From Salinigranum halophilum (GTDB lineage: Archaea > Halobacteriota > Halobacteria > Halobacteriales > Haloferacaceae), in contig NZ_SSNL01000004.1 of the NCBI RefSeq assembly GCF_007004735.1, positions 248,001 to 312,000 of the forward strand: a stretch of DNA of 64,000 bases. The letters are read 5' to 3'. Positions 8,289-17,679 of the stretch are shown one piece after another (within the stretch, counting starts at the first letter, position 1; each line of letters starts with the position of its first letter). Both the position numbers and the translations under genes were made by a program. Under the pieces are notes generated by a model. It was given only the letters and a program-made list of their open reading frames with translations. It ran no database searches and had not been told where the DNA came from.

Positions 8289-8500
8289 TCTTTTAATACC
8301 CGGGCGTGTAGCCCTCACTACCACACTCCCGCGGGTAAGTACGGTGTCGGACCGTACTGCGGGAACCACCGACCGACAGGCTGTAAGACGCCGAGGCCTG
8401 TGGCTTCCGCCACATCCGCAGGGTTTCGTAAGGTCTGCTGTGGCCGTGTGCCGGTCGTCGCCGCCCTCGGGGGCGACGACACCGGGGCCGTCCCACAGCG
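8289..8500 (+). ncRNA. Structured RNA candidate between LSm and RNase J
   Basis: A TATA-like CTTTTAATACC (8290-8300) predicts a start near 8322. Three hairpins follow. The first is TCCCGC/GCGGGA (8327-8332 / 8359-8364) with upper stem GTACGGT/ACCGTAC. The second is TGTGGC/GCCACA (8399-8414). The third is a 9-bp stem GTCGTCGCC/GGCGACGAC (8454-8480) closed by CTGTGG/CCACAG. An ACA triplet (8495) follows the base of the last upper stem by 14 nt, compatible with H/ACA guide geometry, but I found no convincing rRNA target. It may be a guide RNA, another ncRNA, or a structured leader of the RNase J mRNA (start 8543). The 364-nt gap holds no credible protein gene. Confidence 0.4.
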
Positions 8501-8542
8501 AGCTTACTACATACGCGCGAACGTCCGCGTTTCAGTGCTACC

Positions 8543-9889
8543 ATGGAAATCGAAATCGCAACAATCGGCGGCTACGAGGAAGTCGGCCGGCAGATGACTG
8601 CCGTCCGCGCAGGTGACGACGTCGTCGTCTTCGACATGGGTCTGAACCTCTCGCAGGTTCTCATCCACGACAACGTCGAAACCGAACAGATGCACAGTCT
8701 CGACCTGATCGACATGGGCGCCATCCCCGACGACCGGGTGATGAGCGACCTCGAGGGCGACGTGAAGGCCATCGTGCCGACGCACGGCCACCTCGACCAC
8801 ATCGGTGCCATCTCCAAACTGGCACACCGCTACGACGCCCCCATCGTCGCGACGCCCTTCACCATCGAACTCGTCCGTCAGCAGATCGAGGGCGAGAACA
8901 AGTTCAACGTCAACAACGACCTGGTGAAGATGTCCGCCGGTGAGACGATGTCTATCGGCGAGCGCGTCGACCTCGAGTTCGTCAACGTGACGCACTCGAT
9001 CATCGACGCCATCAACCCCGTCCTCCACACGCCCGAGGGGGCCATCGTCTACGGTCTCGACAAGCGCATGGACCACACGCCGGTCATCGGTGACCCCATC
9101 GACATGAAGCGCTTCCGCGAGATCGGACGCGAGGGCAACGGCGTGCTGGCGTACATCGAGGACTGTACCAACGCCGGGCGCAAGGGCCGCACGCCCTCGG
9201 AGTCGGTCGCCCGTCGCCACCTCCGCGACGTGATGACCTCCATCGAGGACTACGACGGCGGTATCGTCGCGACGACCTTCTCGTCGCACATCGCCCGCGT
9301 CACCTCGCTCGTCGAGTTCGCGAAGGACATCGGTCGCCAGCCCGTCCTCCTCGGCCGGTCGATGGAGAAGTACTCCGGGACGGCCGAACGACTGGGCTTC
9401 GTCGACTTCCCCGACGACGTCGGGATGTACGGCCACCGCAAGTCGGTCGACCGGACGTTCAAGCGCATCATGAACGAGGGCAAGGAGGACTACCTCCCCA
9501 TCGTGACGGGCCACCAGGGCGAGCCGCGTGCGATGCTCACCCGGATGGGCCGCGGCGAGACGCCGTTCGAACTCGACGACGGCGACAAGGTCATCTTCTC
9601 CGCCCGCGTCATCCCCGAGCCGACGAACGAGGGGCAGCGCTACCAGTCGGAGAAGCTCCTGAAGATGCAGGGCGCACGCATCTACGACGACATCCACGTC
9701 TCGGGTCACCTCCGCGAAGAGGGTCACTACACGATGCTGCAGGCGCTCCAGCCCAAACACATCATCCCGGCCCACCAGGACCTCAAGGGCTTCTCGCCGT
9801 ACGTCGACCTCGCCGAGAGTCAGGGCTACGCCCTCGGCCGTGACCTGCACGTCACGCGGAACGGCAACATGATCCAGCTGGTGGACTGA
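8543..9889 (+). CDS. rnj: Ribonuclease J (beta-CASP metallo-beta-lactamase nuclease)
   Basis: 448 aa, the usual length for euryarchaeal RNase J, a 5'-3' exoribonuclease. Metal motif: THGHLDH (H81, H83, D85, H86). Later motifs include EDCTNAGR, the beta-CASP region [18 protein letters not shown] and the C-terminal [10 protein letters not shown] / IPAHQDLKG. The stop TGA overlaps the ATG of the prenyl synthase gene by one base, so the two form an operon. A TTACTACATA element at 8503-8512 could be its own promoter, or it may be read from the promoter near 8295. Confidence 0.95.
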   Translation: MEIEIATIGGYEEVGRQMTAVRAGDDVVVFDMGLNLSQVLIHDNVETEQMHSLDLIDMGAIPDDRVMSDLEGDVKAIVPTHGHLDHIGAISKLAHRYDAPIVATPFTIELVRQQIEGENKFNVNNDLVKMSAGETMSIGERVDLEFVNVTHSIIDAINPVLHTPEGAIVYGLDKRMDHTPVIGDPIDMKRFREIGREGNGVLAYIEDCTNAGRKGRTPSESVARRHLRDVMTSIEDYDGGIVATTFSSHIARVTSLVEFAKDIGRQPVLLGRSMEKYSGTAERLGFVDFPDDVGMYGHRKSVDRTFKRIMNEGKEDYLPIVTGHQGEPRAMLTRMGRGETPFELDDGDKVIFSARVIPEPTNEGQRYQSEKLLKMQGARIYDDIHVSGHLREEGHYTMLQALQPKHIIPAHQDLKGFSPYVDLAESQGYALGRDLHVTRNGNMIQLVD

Positions 9890-10941
9890 TGGCATCCGAC
9901 GCGAACGCCACGGAGGAGCGGGTGCTCGCCGCCGTCGAGGAGCGTCGCCGGGTCGTCAACGACGCCATCGACGACTACCTCCCGATGGCGAAGCCCGAGC
10001 GACTCTACGAGGCGTCGCGTTACCTGCTGCTCGCCGGAGGCAAACGCCTCCGGCCGACGGTCTCGCTGCTCGCGGCCGAAGCACTGCTCGACGTCGAGCC
10101 GATGTCGGAGTCGTACACCGACTTCCCCACCCTCACCGGGGACCGAATCGACATCCTCGCGGCGGGGATGAGCATCGAGGTCATCCAGTCGTTTACGCTC
10201 ATCCACGACGATATCATGGACGACGACGCCCTCCGGCGGGGCGTGCCTGCCGTCCACAAGGAGTACGACGTCGATACCGCCATCCTCGCGGGCGACACGC
10301 TGTACTCGAAGGCGTTCGAGATACTCACCGACACCGGCGCGCGGCCCGAGAACGGCCTCCGCGCCACCCGGAAGCTGGCCACCACGTGTACCCACATCTG
10401 CGAGGGACAGGCGCTCGACGTCGACTTCGAGGGACGCACGGAGGTCGCCCCCGACGAGTACCTCGAGATGGTCGAGTCGAAGACCGCCGTCCTCTACGGG
10501 GCCGCGGCGGCCATCCCGCCCATCCTGCTGGACGCCGACGACGAGGTCGTCGACGCGCTCCACCAGTACGCCATCGAGGCTGGGAGCGCCTTCCAGATTC
10601 AAGACGACGTCCTCGACCTCACTGTCCCCTCGGAGCGACTGGGCAAACAGCGCGGGTCGGACCTCGTCGAGGACAAAGAGACGCTCATCACGCTCCACGC
10701 CCGGCAGCAGGGCGTCGACGTCGACACCCTCGTCGACGCCGACCACCCCGAGGACCTGTCGGAGGCGGAAGTCGAGGAGGCCGTCTCGGTGCTCGAGGAG
10801 GCCGGAAGCATCGACTACGCCCGGACGACGGCGCAAGACCTCGTCGAACGGTCGAAGTCGCGACTCGAGGTGCTCCCGGAGAACGACGCGCGGAGCCTCC
10901 TCGCTGACATCGCGGACTACCTCATCACCCGGGGCTACTGA
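9889..10941 (+). CDS. idsA: Polyprenyl (geranylgeranyl/farnesyl) diphosphate synthase
   Basis: 350 aa. First Asp-rich motif DDIMDD (107-112), second Asp-rich motif QDDVLD (about 240-245), GGKRLRP near the N-terminus. It makes the isoprenoid chains of archaeal ether lipids, quinones and carotenoids. Chain length cannot be fixed from sequence. It shares one base with the RNase J stop codon, a conserved haloarchaeal linkage with the next gene gltX 212 nt downstream. Confidence 0.92.
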   Translation: MASDANATEERVLAAVEERRRVVNDAIDDYLPMAKPERLYEASRYLLLAGGKRLRPTVSLLAAEALLDVEPMSESYTDFPTLTGDRIDILAAGMSIEVIQSFTLIHDDIMDDDALRRGVPAVHKEYDVDTAILAGDTLYSKAFEILTDTGARPENGLRATRKLATTCTHICEGQALDVDFEGRTEVAPDEYLEMVESKTAVLYGAAAAIPPILLDADDEVVDALHQYAIEAGSAFQIQDDVLDLTVPSERLGKQRGSDLVEDKETLITLHARQQGVDVDTLVDADHPEDLSEAEVEEAVSVLEEAGSIDYARTTAQDLVERSKSRLEVLPENDARSLLADIADYLITRGY

Positions 10942-11153
10942 GCGCCGTCGCGGCGGTCGCTCGCCGACTGGCCACGTCTGTCGGCGACGCGCCGACGACA
11001 CACACCGTTCGCCAGATACCTCCGTCGACAGCCGCGAAACACTCATACACCTCGGCGTGGTAACTAGTCACGTACCCCTGCCCGCGTGCACCGTCGCCCA
11101 CCGAGGCCGGGAATCCGGGTCTCTTTTGCCGACCCCTTTCCGACAAGGAGACA

Positions 11154-12887
11154 ATGGAAGACGAACTCCGCGAGCGCGTCGAACAGGTCGCCGAAGCCCA
11201 CGCCCTGTTCAACGCGCTGAAGCACGACGGCGACGCCGACGTCGGTGCCGTGATGGGGCCGATGATGGGCGAGAACCCCGACTTCCGACCGCACGGCGAC
11301 GAGATTCCCGGTGTCGTCGCCGGGGTCGTCCAGCAGGTGAACGCGATGGATACCGAGGAGAAACGCGCCCGCCTGGAGGAACTCGCTCCCGAGCGGGCCG
11401 ACGAACTCGACGCCGACGAGGAGGGCGACGACCACACGCTGCCCGACCTCCCGAACGCCGACGCGTACGAACAGGTCCGAATGCGCGCCGCGCCGAACCC
11501 GAACGGTCCGTGGCACATCGGCCACGCCCGGATGCCGGCGGTCATCGGCACTTATAAAGAAAGATACGACGGCGAGTTCGTCGTCCGCTTCGACGACACC
11601 GACCCCGAGACGAAGCGGCCCGACCTGGACGCGTACGGCGCAATCCTCGACGACATCGACTACCTCGGGTTCGAACCCGACGAGGTCGTGAAAGCCTCCG
11701 ACCGGGTCGAAACGTACTACGAGTACGCCCACGACCTCATCGGCGCCGGCGGGGCGTACACGTGTTCGTGTCCCCAAGCGGAGTTCTCCGACCTGAAGAA
11801 CGCCGGCGAGGCCTGCCCCCACCGGGACAAATCGACGGAGACCACCCGCGAGGAGTTCGACGCGATGGTGAACGGCGAGTACGCCTCGGGAGAGATGGTG
11901 CTTCGCGTGCGAACCGACATCGAACACAAGAACCCCGCGCTGCGCGACTGGGTCGGGTTCCGGATGATCGACACGCCCCACCCGCGCGAGGAGGCCGCCG
12001 AGTACAGATGCTGGCCGATGCTCGACTTCCAGTCCGGTGTCGACGACCACCTGCTCGGGATCACCCACATCATCCGCGGCATCGACCTGCAGGACTCGGC
12101 GAAGCGCCAGCAGTTCGTCTACGACTACTTCGACTGGGAGTATCCGGAGGTCATCCACTGGGGCCACGTCAACGTCGACGCCTACGACGTGAAGCTCTCG
12201 ACCTCGACGCTGAAAGCGCTCATCGAGGCGGGCGACCTCGACGGCTGGGACGACCCGCGTGCGCCCACGCTCGGGAGCCTCCGGCGACGCGGCATCCGCG
12301 GCGAGGCGGTCGTCGAGGCGATGATCGAACTGGGCACCTCCACCTCCAACGTCGACCTCTCGATGTCCTCGGTCTACGCGAAGAACCGTGACCTCGTCGA
12401 CGACGCGAGCGACCGGTGCTTCTTCGTGCGCGACGGGGTCGAGAAGGCCGTCGTCGCCGGTCCCGAGGCGGGCGAGCCCCCGGTCCACCCCGACCACGAG
12501 GAGCGCGGGCGGCGACACATCCCGGTCGCGGGTGCCGTCCTGGTCGAACCCGACGACGTCCCCGCCAACGGCGAGCGTGTCTGGCTGAAAGGGTACGGCT
12601 GCGTCCGCCACACCCGCGACGCGTTCGAGTTCACGGGCGACGACATCGACGTGGTCCGCGAGGGCGACGTTGACGTGGTCCACTGGGTCCCCGCCGACGG
12701 CTCACTCCCCGTCCGGATGCGCACGATGGACGGCGACGTGATGGGCCGCACCGAACCGGGCTTCGCCGACCGCGACGCGGACGACGTGGTACAGTTCGAG
12801 CGGATCGGCTTCGTCCGCGTCGACGAGGTGGCCGCGGACGGCGCGCAGTCGGGCGACGAGAGCCTCGTCTACTTCGCACACCCGTAG
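11154..12887 (+). CDS. gltX: Glutamyl-tRNA synthetase (archaeal, non-discriminating type)
   Basis: 577 aa. The HIGH motif is HIGH at 121-124 (PWHIGHARMP) and the KMSKS equivalent is KLSTS near 346-350, as in archaeal/eukaryotic-type GluRS. An N-terminal helical extension (1-105) is typical. In archaea the enzyme usually charges both tRNA(Glu) and tRNA(Gln), the latter being corrected by GatDE. A purine-rich SD-like AAGGAGA (11143-11149) lies 4 nt before the ATG. Confidence 0.96.
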   Translation: MEDELRERVEQVAEAHALFNALKHDGDADVGAVMGPMMGENPDFRPHGDEIPGVVAGVVQQVNAMDTEEKRARLEELAPERADELDADEEGDDHTLPDLPNADAYEQVRMRAAPNPNGPWHIGHARMPAVIGTYKERYDGEFVVRFDDTDPETKRPDLDAYGAILDDIDYLGFEPDEVVKASDRVETYYEYAHDLIGAGGAYTCSCPQAEFSDLKNAGEACPHRDKSTETTREEFDAMVNGEYASGEMVLRVRTDIEHKNPALRDWVGFRMIDTPHPREEAAEYRCWPMLDFQSGVDDHLLGITHIIRGIDLQDSAKRQQFVYDYFDWEYPEVIHWGHVNVDAYDVKLSTSTLKALIEAGDLDGWDDPRAPTLGSLRRRGIRGEAVVEAMIELGTSTSNVDLSMSSVYAKNRDLVDDASDRCFFVRDGVEKAVVAGPEAGEPPVHPDHEERGRRHIPVAGAVLVEPDDVPANGERVWLKGYGCVRHTRDAFEFTGDDIDVVREGDVDVVHWVPADGSLPVRMRTMDGDVMGRTEPGFADRDADDVVQFERIGFVRVDEVAADGAQSGDESLVYFAHP

Positions 12888-12900
12888 GCTCTCCCCCGGC

Positions 12901-15060
12901 TCACACGTCGTCGACGCCGGTGACCTCGAACCGGGCACCGCCGCGGTCGCCGTCGGTCGCCCTGACGGTCCACCCGTGTGCCTCGGCGATCTCCCTGACG
13001 ATGGCGAGGCCGAACCCGGTCCCCTCCGGGTCGGTCGAGTACCCCGCCTCGAACACCCGTTCGCGCTCGTCGCGGGGGATGCCGGGGCCGTCGTCGGCGA
13101 CGTAGAACCCCCCGGGGTAGTCGCCGACGGTCACGGTCGTCCCCCCGTGGTCGACGGCGTTGGTGAGGAGGTTCTCCAGCAGTTGCTGGAGGCGACCGCG
13201 GTCGGCTCGGACCGTCCGCTCGGTCTCGACGACGAGGGCCGCGTCACTCGCGACGGCGGGGTCCCAGCACTCGGCCGCGAGCGTCGCGACGTCGACGGGA
13301 GTGGTGGTGTCCTGGACGCGTTCGCCTTCTCGAGCGAGTGTCAGGAGGTCTTCGACCAGCGTCTGGCTCCGTCGAATCGCGCGCGCCGCGGGCGGGAGGT
13401 GCTCGCTGGTGCACGCTTCCATCGCGAGTTCGAGCCGGCCGTCGGCGACGCTCAGCGGGTTCCGCAGGTCGTGTGAGACGACGCTGGCGAACGAGTCGAG
13501 CCGCTGGTTCTGTCGCTCGAGTTCCCGCTCGCGCTCTCTGAAGCTCGTTATCTCGTGAGCGACGCCGATGACGCCCTCGACGTCCCCGTCGATGCGAAGC
13601 GGCGTGAGCCGGTACTCCAGGGTTTCCGGCCCGTGGCCGCGTAACTCGACTTCGAGCTCACCGCAGACCGCCTCGCGTTCCCCGTTGAGGAGTTCCTGAT
13701 ACCTGTCGCCGTCTCCCTCGGCGCGGACGTGCGGGACGAGGCCGCTCTGTTGGCCCACGAGCTCCTCCCGGGTGGTGCCGTAGAACGCCGCGAGGTACTC
13801 GTTGACGACCTCGAACCGCCCGTCGGCGTCGTAGATACAGGCCGCCTCCTGCATCGTGTTCACCAGGCTCTCGTAGCGTTTCAGCTCCCGCTCGCGCTCG
13901 GTGCGCTCGGTGATGTCGACGGCGACGCCGAAGACCGCGACTGGCTCGTCGGGGTCGGACCGCTCGCCCGTGTCGTAGATCGGCACCTTCGTCGAGAGGA
14001 AGGTCCGCGGTTCGCCGTCGACGGAGACCCGTTCTTCGGTCTCGATTGGCTCGTTGCGCGCGAAGACGGCGTGGTCGTTCGCCGTCACCTCGTCGGCCAT
14101 CTCCTCCGGGAGCAGGTCGTAGTCGGTCCGCCCGATGATCTCCTCGTCGTCGACGTCGAACAGCTCACGGTGGCTCTGGTTGACGAAGACGTACCGCCCC
14201 TCGTCGTCCTTCATGAACATCGGCGTCGTCGTGTTCTCGAGGATGGCTTCGAGCCGGCGCCGCGTCGCCTCCAGTTCCCGCTCGCGCTCGGTGCGTTCGG
14301 TGACGTCCTGGAACTGCGAGAAGACGGCGACGACCGAGCCGTCCTCGTCGGTCACGACCCGGTTGTGCCACTCACAGACGATGTGTGTCCCGTCCTTGCG
14401 CACGTTCTCGTCGACGCTGTGGAAGCCGCCGGTTGCCTCCGAGAGGGCGTCGGTGACCGCGTCGACGTTCTCGTAGCTGGCGTCGGTCACGAGCGCCTCC
14501 CAGGTCTCGCCCACCAGTTCCTCCTCGGCGTATCCGAGGATCTCCTCGCCGGCCCCGTTGAGCCGGACGATCTCGAAGTCCTCGTTGTACTCGAGGACCC
14601 CCAGCGGCGACTGTTCGATGAACAGCGAGAGGCGCTTCTCGCTGTCCGCGAGCGCGACGCGACCCCGGTGCTGTTCGACCGCGTTCACGATGCGGTTCGC
14701 GAGCAGCGTGTACTGGCTCGTGCCCGTCTCCTTCTGGAGGTAATCCGTCACGCCCGCCGAGATGGCCTCGCTGGCGACCTCCTCGCTCCCTTTCCCGGTG
14801 AAGAGGACGAACGGGAGCTCCGGATGTGCCTCGCGGACGGCTTCGAGGAACTCGATTCCGTTCTGTCCGGCCATGTCGTAGTCGGAGACGACGCAGTCGA
14901 CGTGTCCGGCGGCCAACCGCGCGAGTCCCTCGCGCGCACTGGGCGCGGTCTCGACCTCGAACCGGTCGTCTTCTCGTTCGAGGAACGCAGCAGCCATCGC
15001 GGTGAAGTCCGGCTCGTCGTCCACGTGGAGGACGTGAATCGTCCCGAGCGCCGGGTACAT
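12901..15060 (-). CDS. Sensory histidine kinase with N-terminal receiver and three PAS domains
   Basis: 719 aa, starting MYPALGTIHVLHVDDEPDF. Order: receiver domain (about 8-125; acidic DDEP, phospho-Asp in SDYDM, Lys in FTGKG), three PAS/PAC repeats (about 135-255, 260-390, 395-510; each ends in DVTERTERERE-like linkers), HisKA with SHDLRNPL (about 520), and HATPase_c (DNG-type boxes as LLTNAVDHGG, ADDGPGIP, GTGFGLAIV). No membrane segments, so cytoplasmic. The receiver-first layout is common in haloarchaea, where the REC may be an input rather than an output. No dedicated regulator gene is adjacent and the ligand is unknown. Confidence 0.93.
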   Translation of the reverse strand: MYPALGTIHVLHVDDEPDFTAMAAAFLEREDDRFEVETAPSAREGLARLAAGHVDCVVSDYDMAGQNGIEFLEAVREAHPELPFVLFTGKGSEEVASEAISAGVTDYLQKETGTSQYTLLANRIVNAVEQHRGRVALADSEKRLSLFIEQSPLGVLEYNEDFEIVRLNGAGEEILGYAEEELVGETWEALVTDASYENVDAVTDALSEATGGFHSVDENVRKDGTHIVCEWHNRVVTDEDGSVVAVFSQFQDVTERTERERELEATRRRLEAILENTTTPMFMKDDEGRYVFVNQSHRELFDVDDEEIIGRTDYDLLPEEMADEVTANDHAVFARNEPIETEERVSVDGEPRTFLSTKVPIYDTGERSDPDEPVAVFGVAVDITERTERERELKRYESLVNTMQEAACIYDADGRFEVVNEYLAAFYGTTREELVGQQSGLVPHVRAEGDGDRYQELLNGEREAVCGELEVELRGHGPETLEYRLTPLRIDGDVEGVIGVAHEITSFRERERELERQNQRLDSFASVVSHDLRNPLSVADGRLELAMEACTSEHLPPAARAIRRSQTLVEDLLTLAREGERVQDTTTPVDVATLAAECWDPAVASDAALVVETERTVRADRGRLQQLLENLLTNAVDHGGTTVTVGDYPGGFYVADDGPGIPRDERERVFEAGYSTDPEGTGFGLAIVREIAEAHGWTVRATDGDRGGARFEVTGVDDV

Positions 15061-15139
15061 ACCACGTATCAGACGAGAACGGGGTATAGTTCTAAGCATT
15101 CGACGCCTCGCCGGTCCGTCTGCCCCGGTGGCCGCGGAC

Positions 15140-16156
15140 TCACTCGGCGAACTGGCGTTCGAGGAACGTCACGAGGAGGTACGCCGCCAGCCGCTGGGTG
15201 CCGTCCGTCGGGTCGTAGCCCGGTGCGACCTCCATGAGGTCGACCGCTCCCACCTCGTCGCGGGCCCCGGCTGTCTCCATGACGGTCAACGCCTCGTCCG
15301 CGGTGAGCCCACCGGGTTCGGGCGTCCCCGTTCCGGGGGCGACGCTCGGGTCGACCGCGTCGATGTCGAACGTGAGATAGACGGCGTCGGTACCCGCCGA
15401 GACGCTATCGATGGCCGCCTCGACGACCGAGGCGATTCCCTGCGTGGCGACGTCGCCCTGCGTGTAGAGCGTCAGCCCGGTCTCGTCGGCGAACTCGAAG
15501 AACGCCGGCGACTCGTACCCCCGAATCCCCACCTGCGCGACGTGTTCGTAGTCACAGAACTCGGTGTCGGCGATGTGGTGGGTGCTGGAGCCGTGGAAGT
15601 GCTCGCCGAAGACGGGACTCTCGGCCGCGGTGTCGGTGTGGGCGTCGATTTGGACCACCCCGACGCTGTCGGCGTCGATTCCCTCGGCGAAGCCGCGTAC
15701 CGACGGGAAGGTGCAGTAGTGGTCGCCGCCGAGGAGGACCGGCATCGCTCCCTGGGCCGCCACGGTCGCGACGTGGGCGGTGACGCTCTCGGCGGTGGTC
15801 TCGTAGTCCATCGGGAAGACGGGGACGTCACCGCAGTCGACCAGGTCGAGCGCGCCGAAGTCGACCTCGCGGCCAGTGCGCATGTTCGTCAACCCGCCCT
15901 TGTAGCCCGAGAGGTAGGCCCACCACGCGCTGGCCTCGCGGATAGCCCCCGGGCCGTACCGCGTGCCAGGCCGGTTCGAGACGGCACCGTCGTACGGTAC
16001 ACCAAGCACGGCCGCGTCCACGCCCGCGACGTCGCTCGGTGAGCGCAGGGAGGACTTCAGGAACGTGTCGATTCCCGCGTAGGGCAGTTCGACCGACGCT
16101 CCCGTCGTCCGCTCACGGAACGTCTCGGCGCGCGTTTCGGTTCGTTCGTCCATCAT
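15140..16156 (-). CDS. Agmatinase-family ureohydrolase (guanidino-compound hydrolase)
   Basis: 338 aa. All manganese-ligand motifs are present: GGDH (H146), DAHTD (D171, H173, D175) and FDIDAVDP (D264, D266). The N-terminal SNRPGTRYGPGAIREAS and long 45-residue extension place it nearer the agmatinase/guanidinobutyrase/guanidine-hydrolase branch than short archaeal agmatinases. It releases urea from a guanidino substrate, which cannot be fixed here. It lies upstream of and divergent from an NrpR-type regulator and close to a solute symporter. A perfect GGAA-N6-TTCC palindrome (16174-16187) sits in its promoter, suggesting nitrogen control. Two ATGs (16156, 16153) are possible. Confidence 0.88.
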   Translation of the reverse strand: MMDERTETRAETFRERTTGASVELPYAGIDTFLKSSLRSPSDVAGVDAAVLGVPYDGAVSNRPGTRYGPGAIREASAWWAYLSGYKGGLTNMRTGREVDFGALDLVDCGDVPVFPMDYETTAESVTAHVATVAAQGAMPVLLGGDHYCTFPSVRGFAEGIDADSVGVVQIDAHTDTAAESPVFGEHFHGSSTHHIADTEFCDYEHVAQVGIRGYESPAFFEFADETGLTLYTQGDVATQGIASVVEAAIDSVSAGTDAVYLTFDIDAVDPSVAPGTGTPEPGGLTADEALTVMETAGARDEVGAVDLMEVAPGYDPTDGTQRLAAYLLVTFLERQFAE

Positions 16157-16173
16157 ATCTCACCGTTCATTGT

Positions 16174-16187
16174 GGAAGCTCACTTCC
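16174..16187. promoter_or_regulatory. NrpR-type operator, GGAA-N6-TTCC
   Basis: GGAAGCTCACTTCC has the form of the NrpR operator consensus known from Methanococcus (GGAA-N6-TTCC). It lies between the ureohydrolase start and its probable TATA box (minus-strand TTTTTAATAC, 16215-16226, preceded by CCGAA), i.e. just downstream of the expected transcription start, a usual repressor position. The neighbouring gene at 16439 encodes an NrpR-like protein. Confidence 0.6.
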
Positions 16188-16213
16188 GCCTTTCGATGAG
16201 TCTGTGAGAGGCG

Positions 16214-16228
16214 GTATTAAAAATTCGG
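16214..16228 (-). promoter_or_regulatory. Promoter of the ureohydrolase gene
   Basis: Minus strand: BRE-like CCGAA followed by TTTTTAATAC. It predicts a start near 16190, so the palindrome at 16174-16187 would overlap the first transcribed bases. Confidence 0.55.
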
Positions 16229-16438
16229 TTGCGACACGGCAGTCGAAGCCACCCCCCAGTACGCCGACGAACTGTCGCATGAAACGAGTGTGGTGGCCAC
16301 GAGCGCCGTGGGTCACCCGTCGAGCGGCCGACTACCGGGACGGGACAGACGGTGGAAGTCGACTGCCGCACGTGGTCGAGACGTGTGGTCGGGTCGAACA
16401 GCACGCCTATGTGGGGCGGGGAGAGTGTGTGACCAACG

Positions 16439-17434
16439 ATGCCCGTCGACCTCGACCGTCGAACGTACGACCTCCTGCGGCTCATCCGGGCGAACGAGCC
16501 CATCGGGAGCATCCGCCTCGTCGACCTGCTACAGCAGCGCGGCTACGACATCAAGGGCCGAACGGTCCGGCTGATGCTGTCGGACCTCGACGAGGCCGGC
16601 TTCACCCAGAAGGTGCCCGGGAAGGGCCGCCGACTCACCGAGGCGGGGGACGCCGAACTCGACCGTGGCGACGTCGGCGGCCGGCTGCGACAGGTGCGCG
16701 AACGCATCGCGACGCTCACGAGCCAGGTCACGTACGACCCGACGGAGGACGCGGGCGAACTCCTCCCCTGTACCGCCGAGGTCCCGGTCGACGACGCTCC
16801 CGCGGCGTTCGACGCACTGGAAGCACTCGGTGCGTCGCCGCTGGGCCCGGCGATGGTCGCCGCGCGCGTGACCGGTGCGTCGGTGGAACTCAAGCTCCCG
16901 TCGAGCATCACCCTCGACGGGGTGCTCCTCTCGCGCGGCATCGACGTCGACCTCACGACCGCCGGGCTGGTGGAGTACCGTCCGGGAGACGAGACGGTCA
17001 ACAGGTACATCGACACGCTGAGCGGCGAGGGGTCGACGATGGACGTGGTGAGCCTCCTCATCGAGGCCGGCCGCACCGACGTCGACGCCGTCCTGGCCGA
17101 GGAGATGGGTGTCCTCATCGTCGACAACCGCGAGTTTCCGCTCACCCGGTTCGCCGAGAGCGAGGACCTCGCGCTGGCGACGACCGCAAACGTCGGTGGC
17201 GTCCTCGACATCCGCCGTCCCCGCGAGTCCGGGCCGTTCCCGCGGGGCGAGCCGAGCTGGGACTTCGCGTCGCTCACGTACGGGGGCATCGGCGAACTGT
17301 CCATCGCGCTGCTGGCAGAGCGGTCGCTCGTCGACTCGTGGGAGACGCTCGGAGAACCCGTCGCTCGAAGCGCGTTCGAGCCCGCCTCGGTCGTCCGCGC
17401 GGCCCTCGCCGAGGAGGGCGTCGAGGCGGAGTAG
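16439..17434 (+). CDS. NrpR-type transcriptional regulator (HTH + DUF128)
   Basis: 331 aa. Residues 1-75 form a winged helix very close in pattern to NrpR (LRLIRANEPIGS, LLQQRGYDIKGRTVRLML, DEAGFTQKVPGKGRRLTEAG). Residues about 100-325 form one NrpR/DUF128 ligand domain, with LPSSITLDGVLLSRGIDVDL. Methanogen NrpR usually has two such domains and represses nitrogen genes, releasing DNA on 2-oxoglutarate. One domain here suggests a dimeric arrangement. It is divergent from the ureohydrolase gene, with an NrpR-type operator between them, and convergent with the symporter genes. Confidence 0.85.
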   Translation: MPVDLDRRTYDLLRLIRANEPIGSIRLVDLLQQRGYDIKGRTVRLMLSDLDEAGFTQKVPGKGRRLTEAGDAELDRGDVGGRLRQVRERIATLTSQVTYDPTEDAGELLPCTAEVPVDDAPAAFDALEALGASPLGPAMVAARVTGASVELKLPSSITLDGVLLSRGIDVDLTTAGLVEYRPGDETVNRYIDTLSGEGSTMDVVSLLIEAGRTDVDAVLAEEMGVLIVDNREFPLTRFAESEDLALATTANVGGVLDIRRPRESGPFPRGEPSWDFASLTYGGIGELSIALLAERSLVDSWETLGEPVARSAFEPASVVRAALAEEGVEAE

Positions 17435-17448
17435 CGGCGCGAAGAACC

Positions 17449-17679
17449 TCAGGCACCGACGACGATGAGCAGGACGAGCGCGAGGAAGAAACCACCCCAC
17501 ATCAACAGCGAGTTGCGCGTGACCCGCTTCGACTCGAGCGGCTTGACGCCGCTTGCGGCCCCCTTCTCCTCGTCGGCGAAGCCCTGACTGACGAACCAGT
17601 AGACGACCACGCCCGCGAAGGCGAACTCGGCGACCCAGAAGAGGGCGATGAGCGCCGTGAAGAGCGTCTCACCCATCAT
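17449..17679 (-). CDS. Small membrane partner of the adjacent symporter
   Basis: 76 aa with two hydrophobic segments (about 5-30 and 55-75) separated by a short basic/acidic loop. Its ATG overlaps the symporter stop by 4 nt, implying co-translation. Small two-helix proteins paired with SSS-family transporters (for example the DUF997 and DUF4212 types) are known, and this may be an analogous subunit. The family itself is not recognised. Confidence 0.7.
   Translation of the reverse strand: MMGETLFTALIALFWVAEFAFAGVVVYWFVSQGFADEEKGAASGVKPLESKRVTRNSLLMWGGFFLALVLLIVVGA

Noticed and set aside
8327..8498. Assignment of the structured region as the known H. volcanii H/ACA RNA sR-h45
   Set aside because: I could not find guide sequences complementary to the expected 23S rRNA sites, so the RNA is left unassigned.
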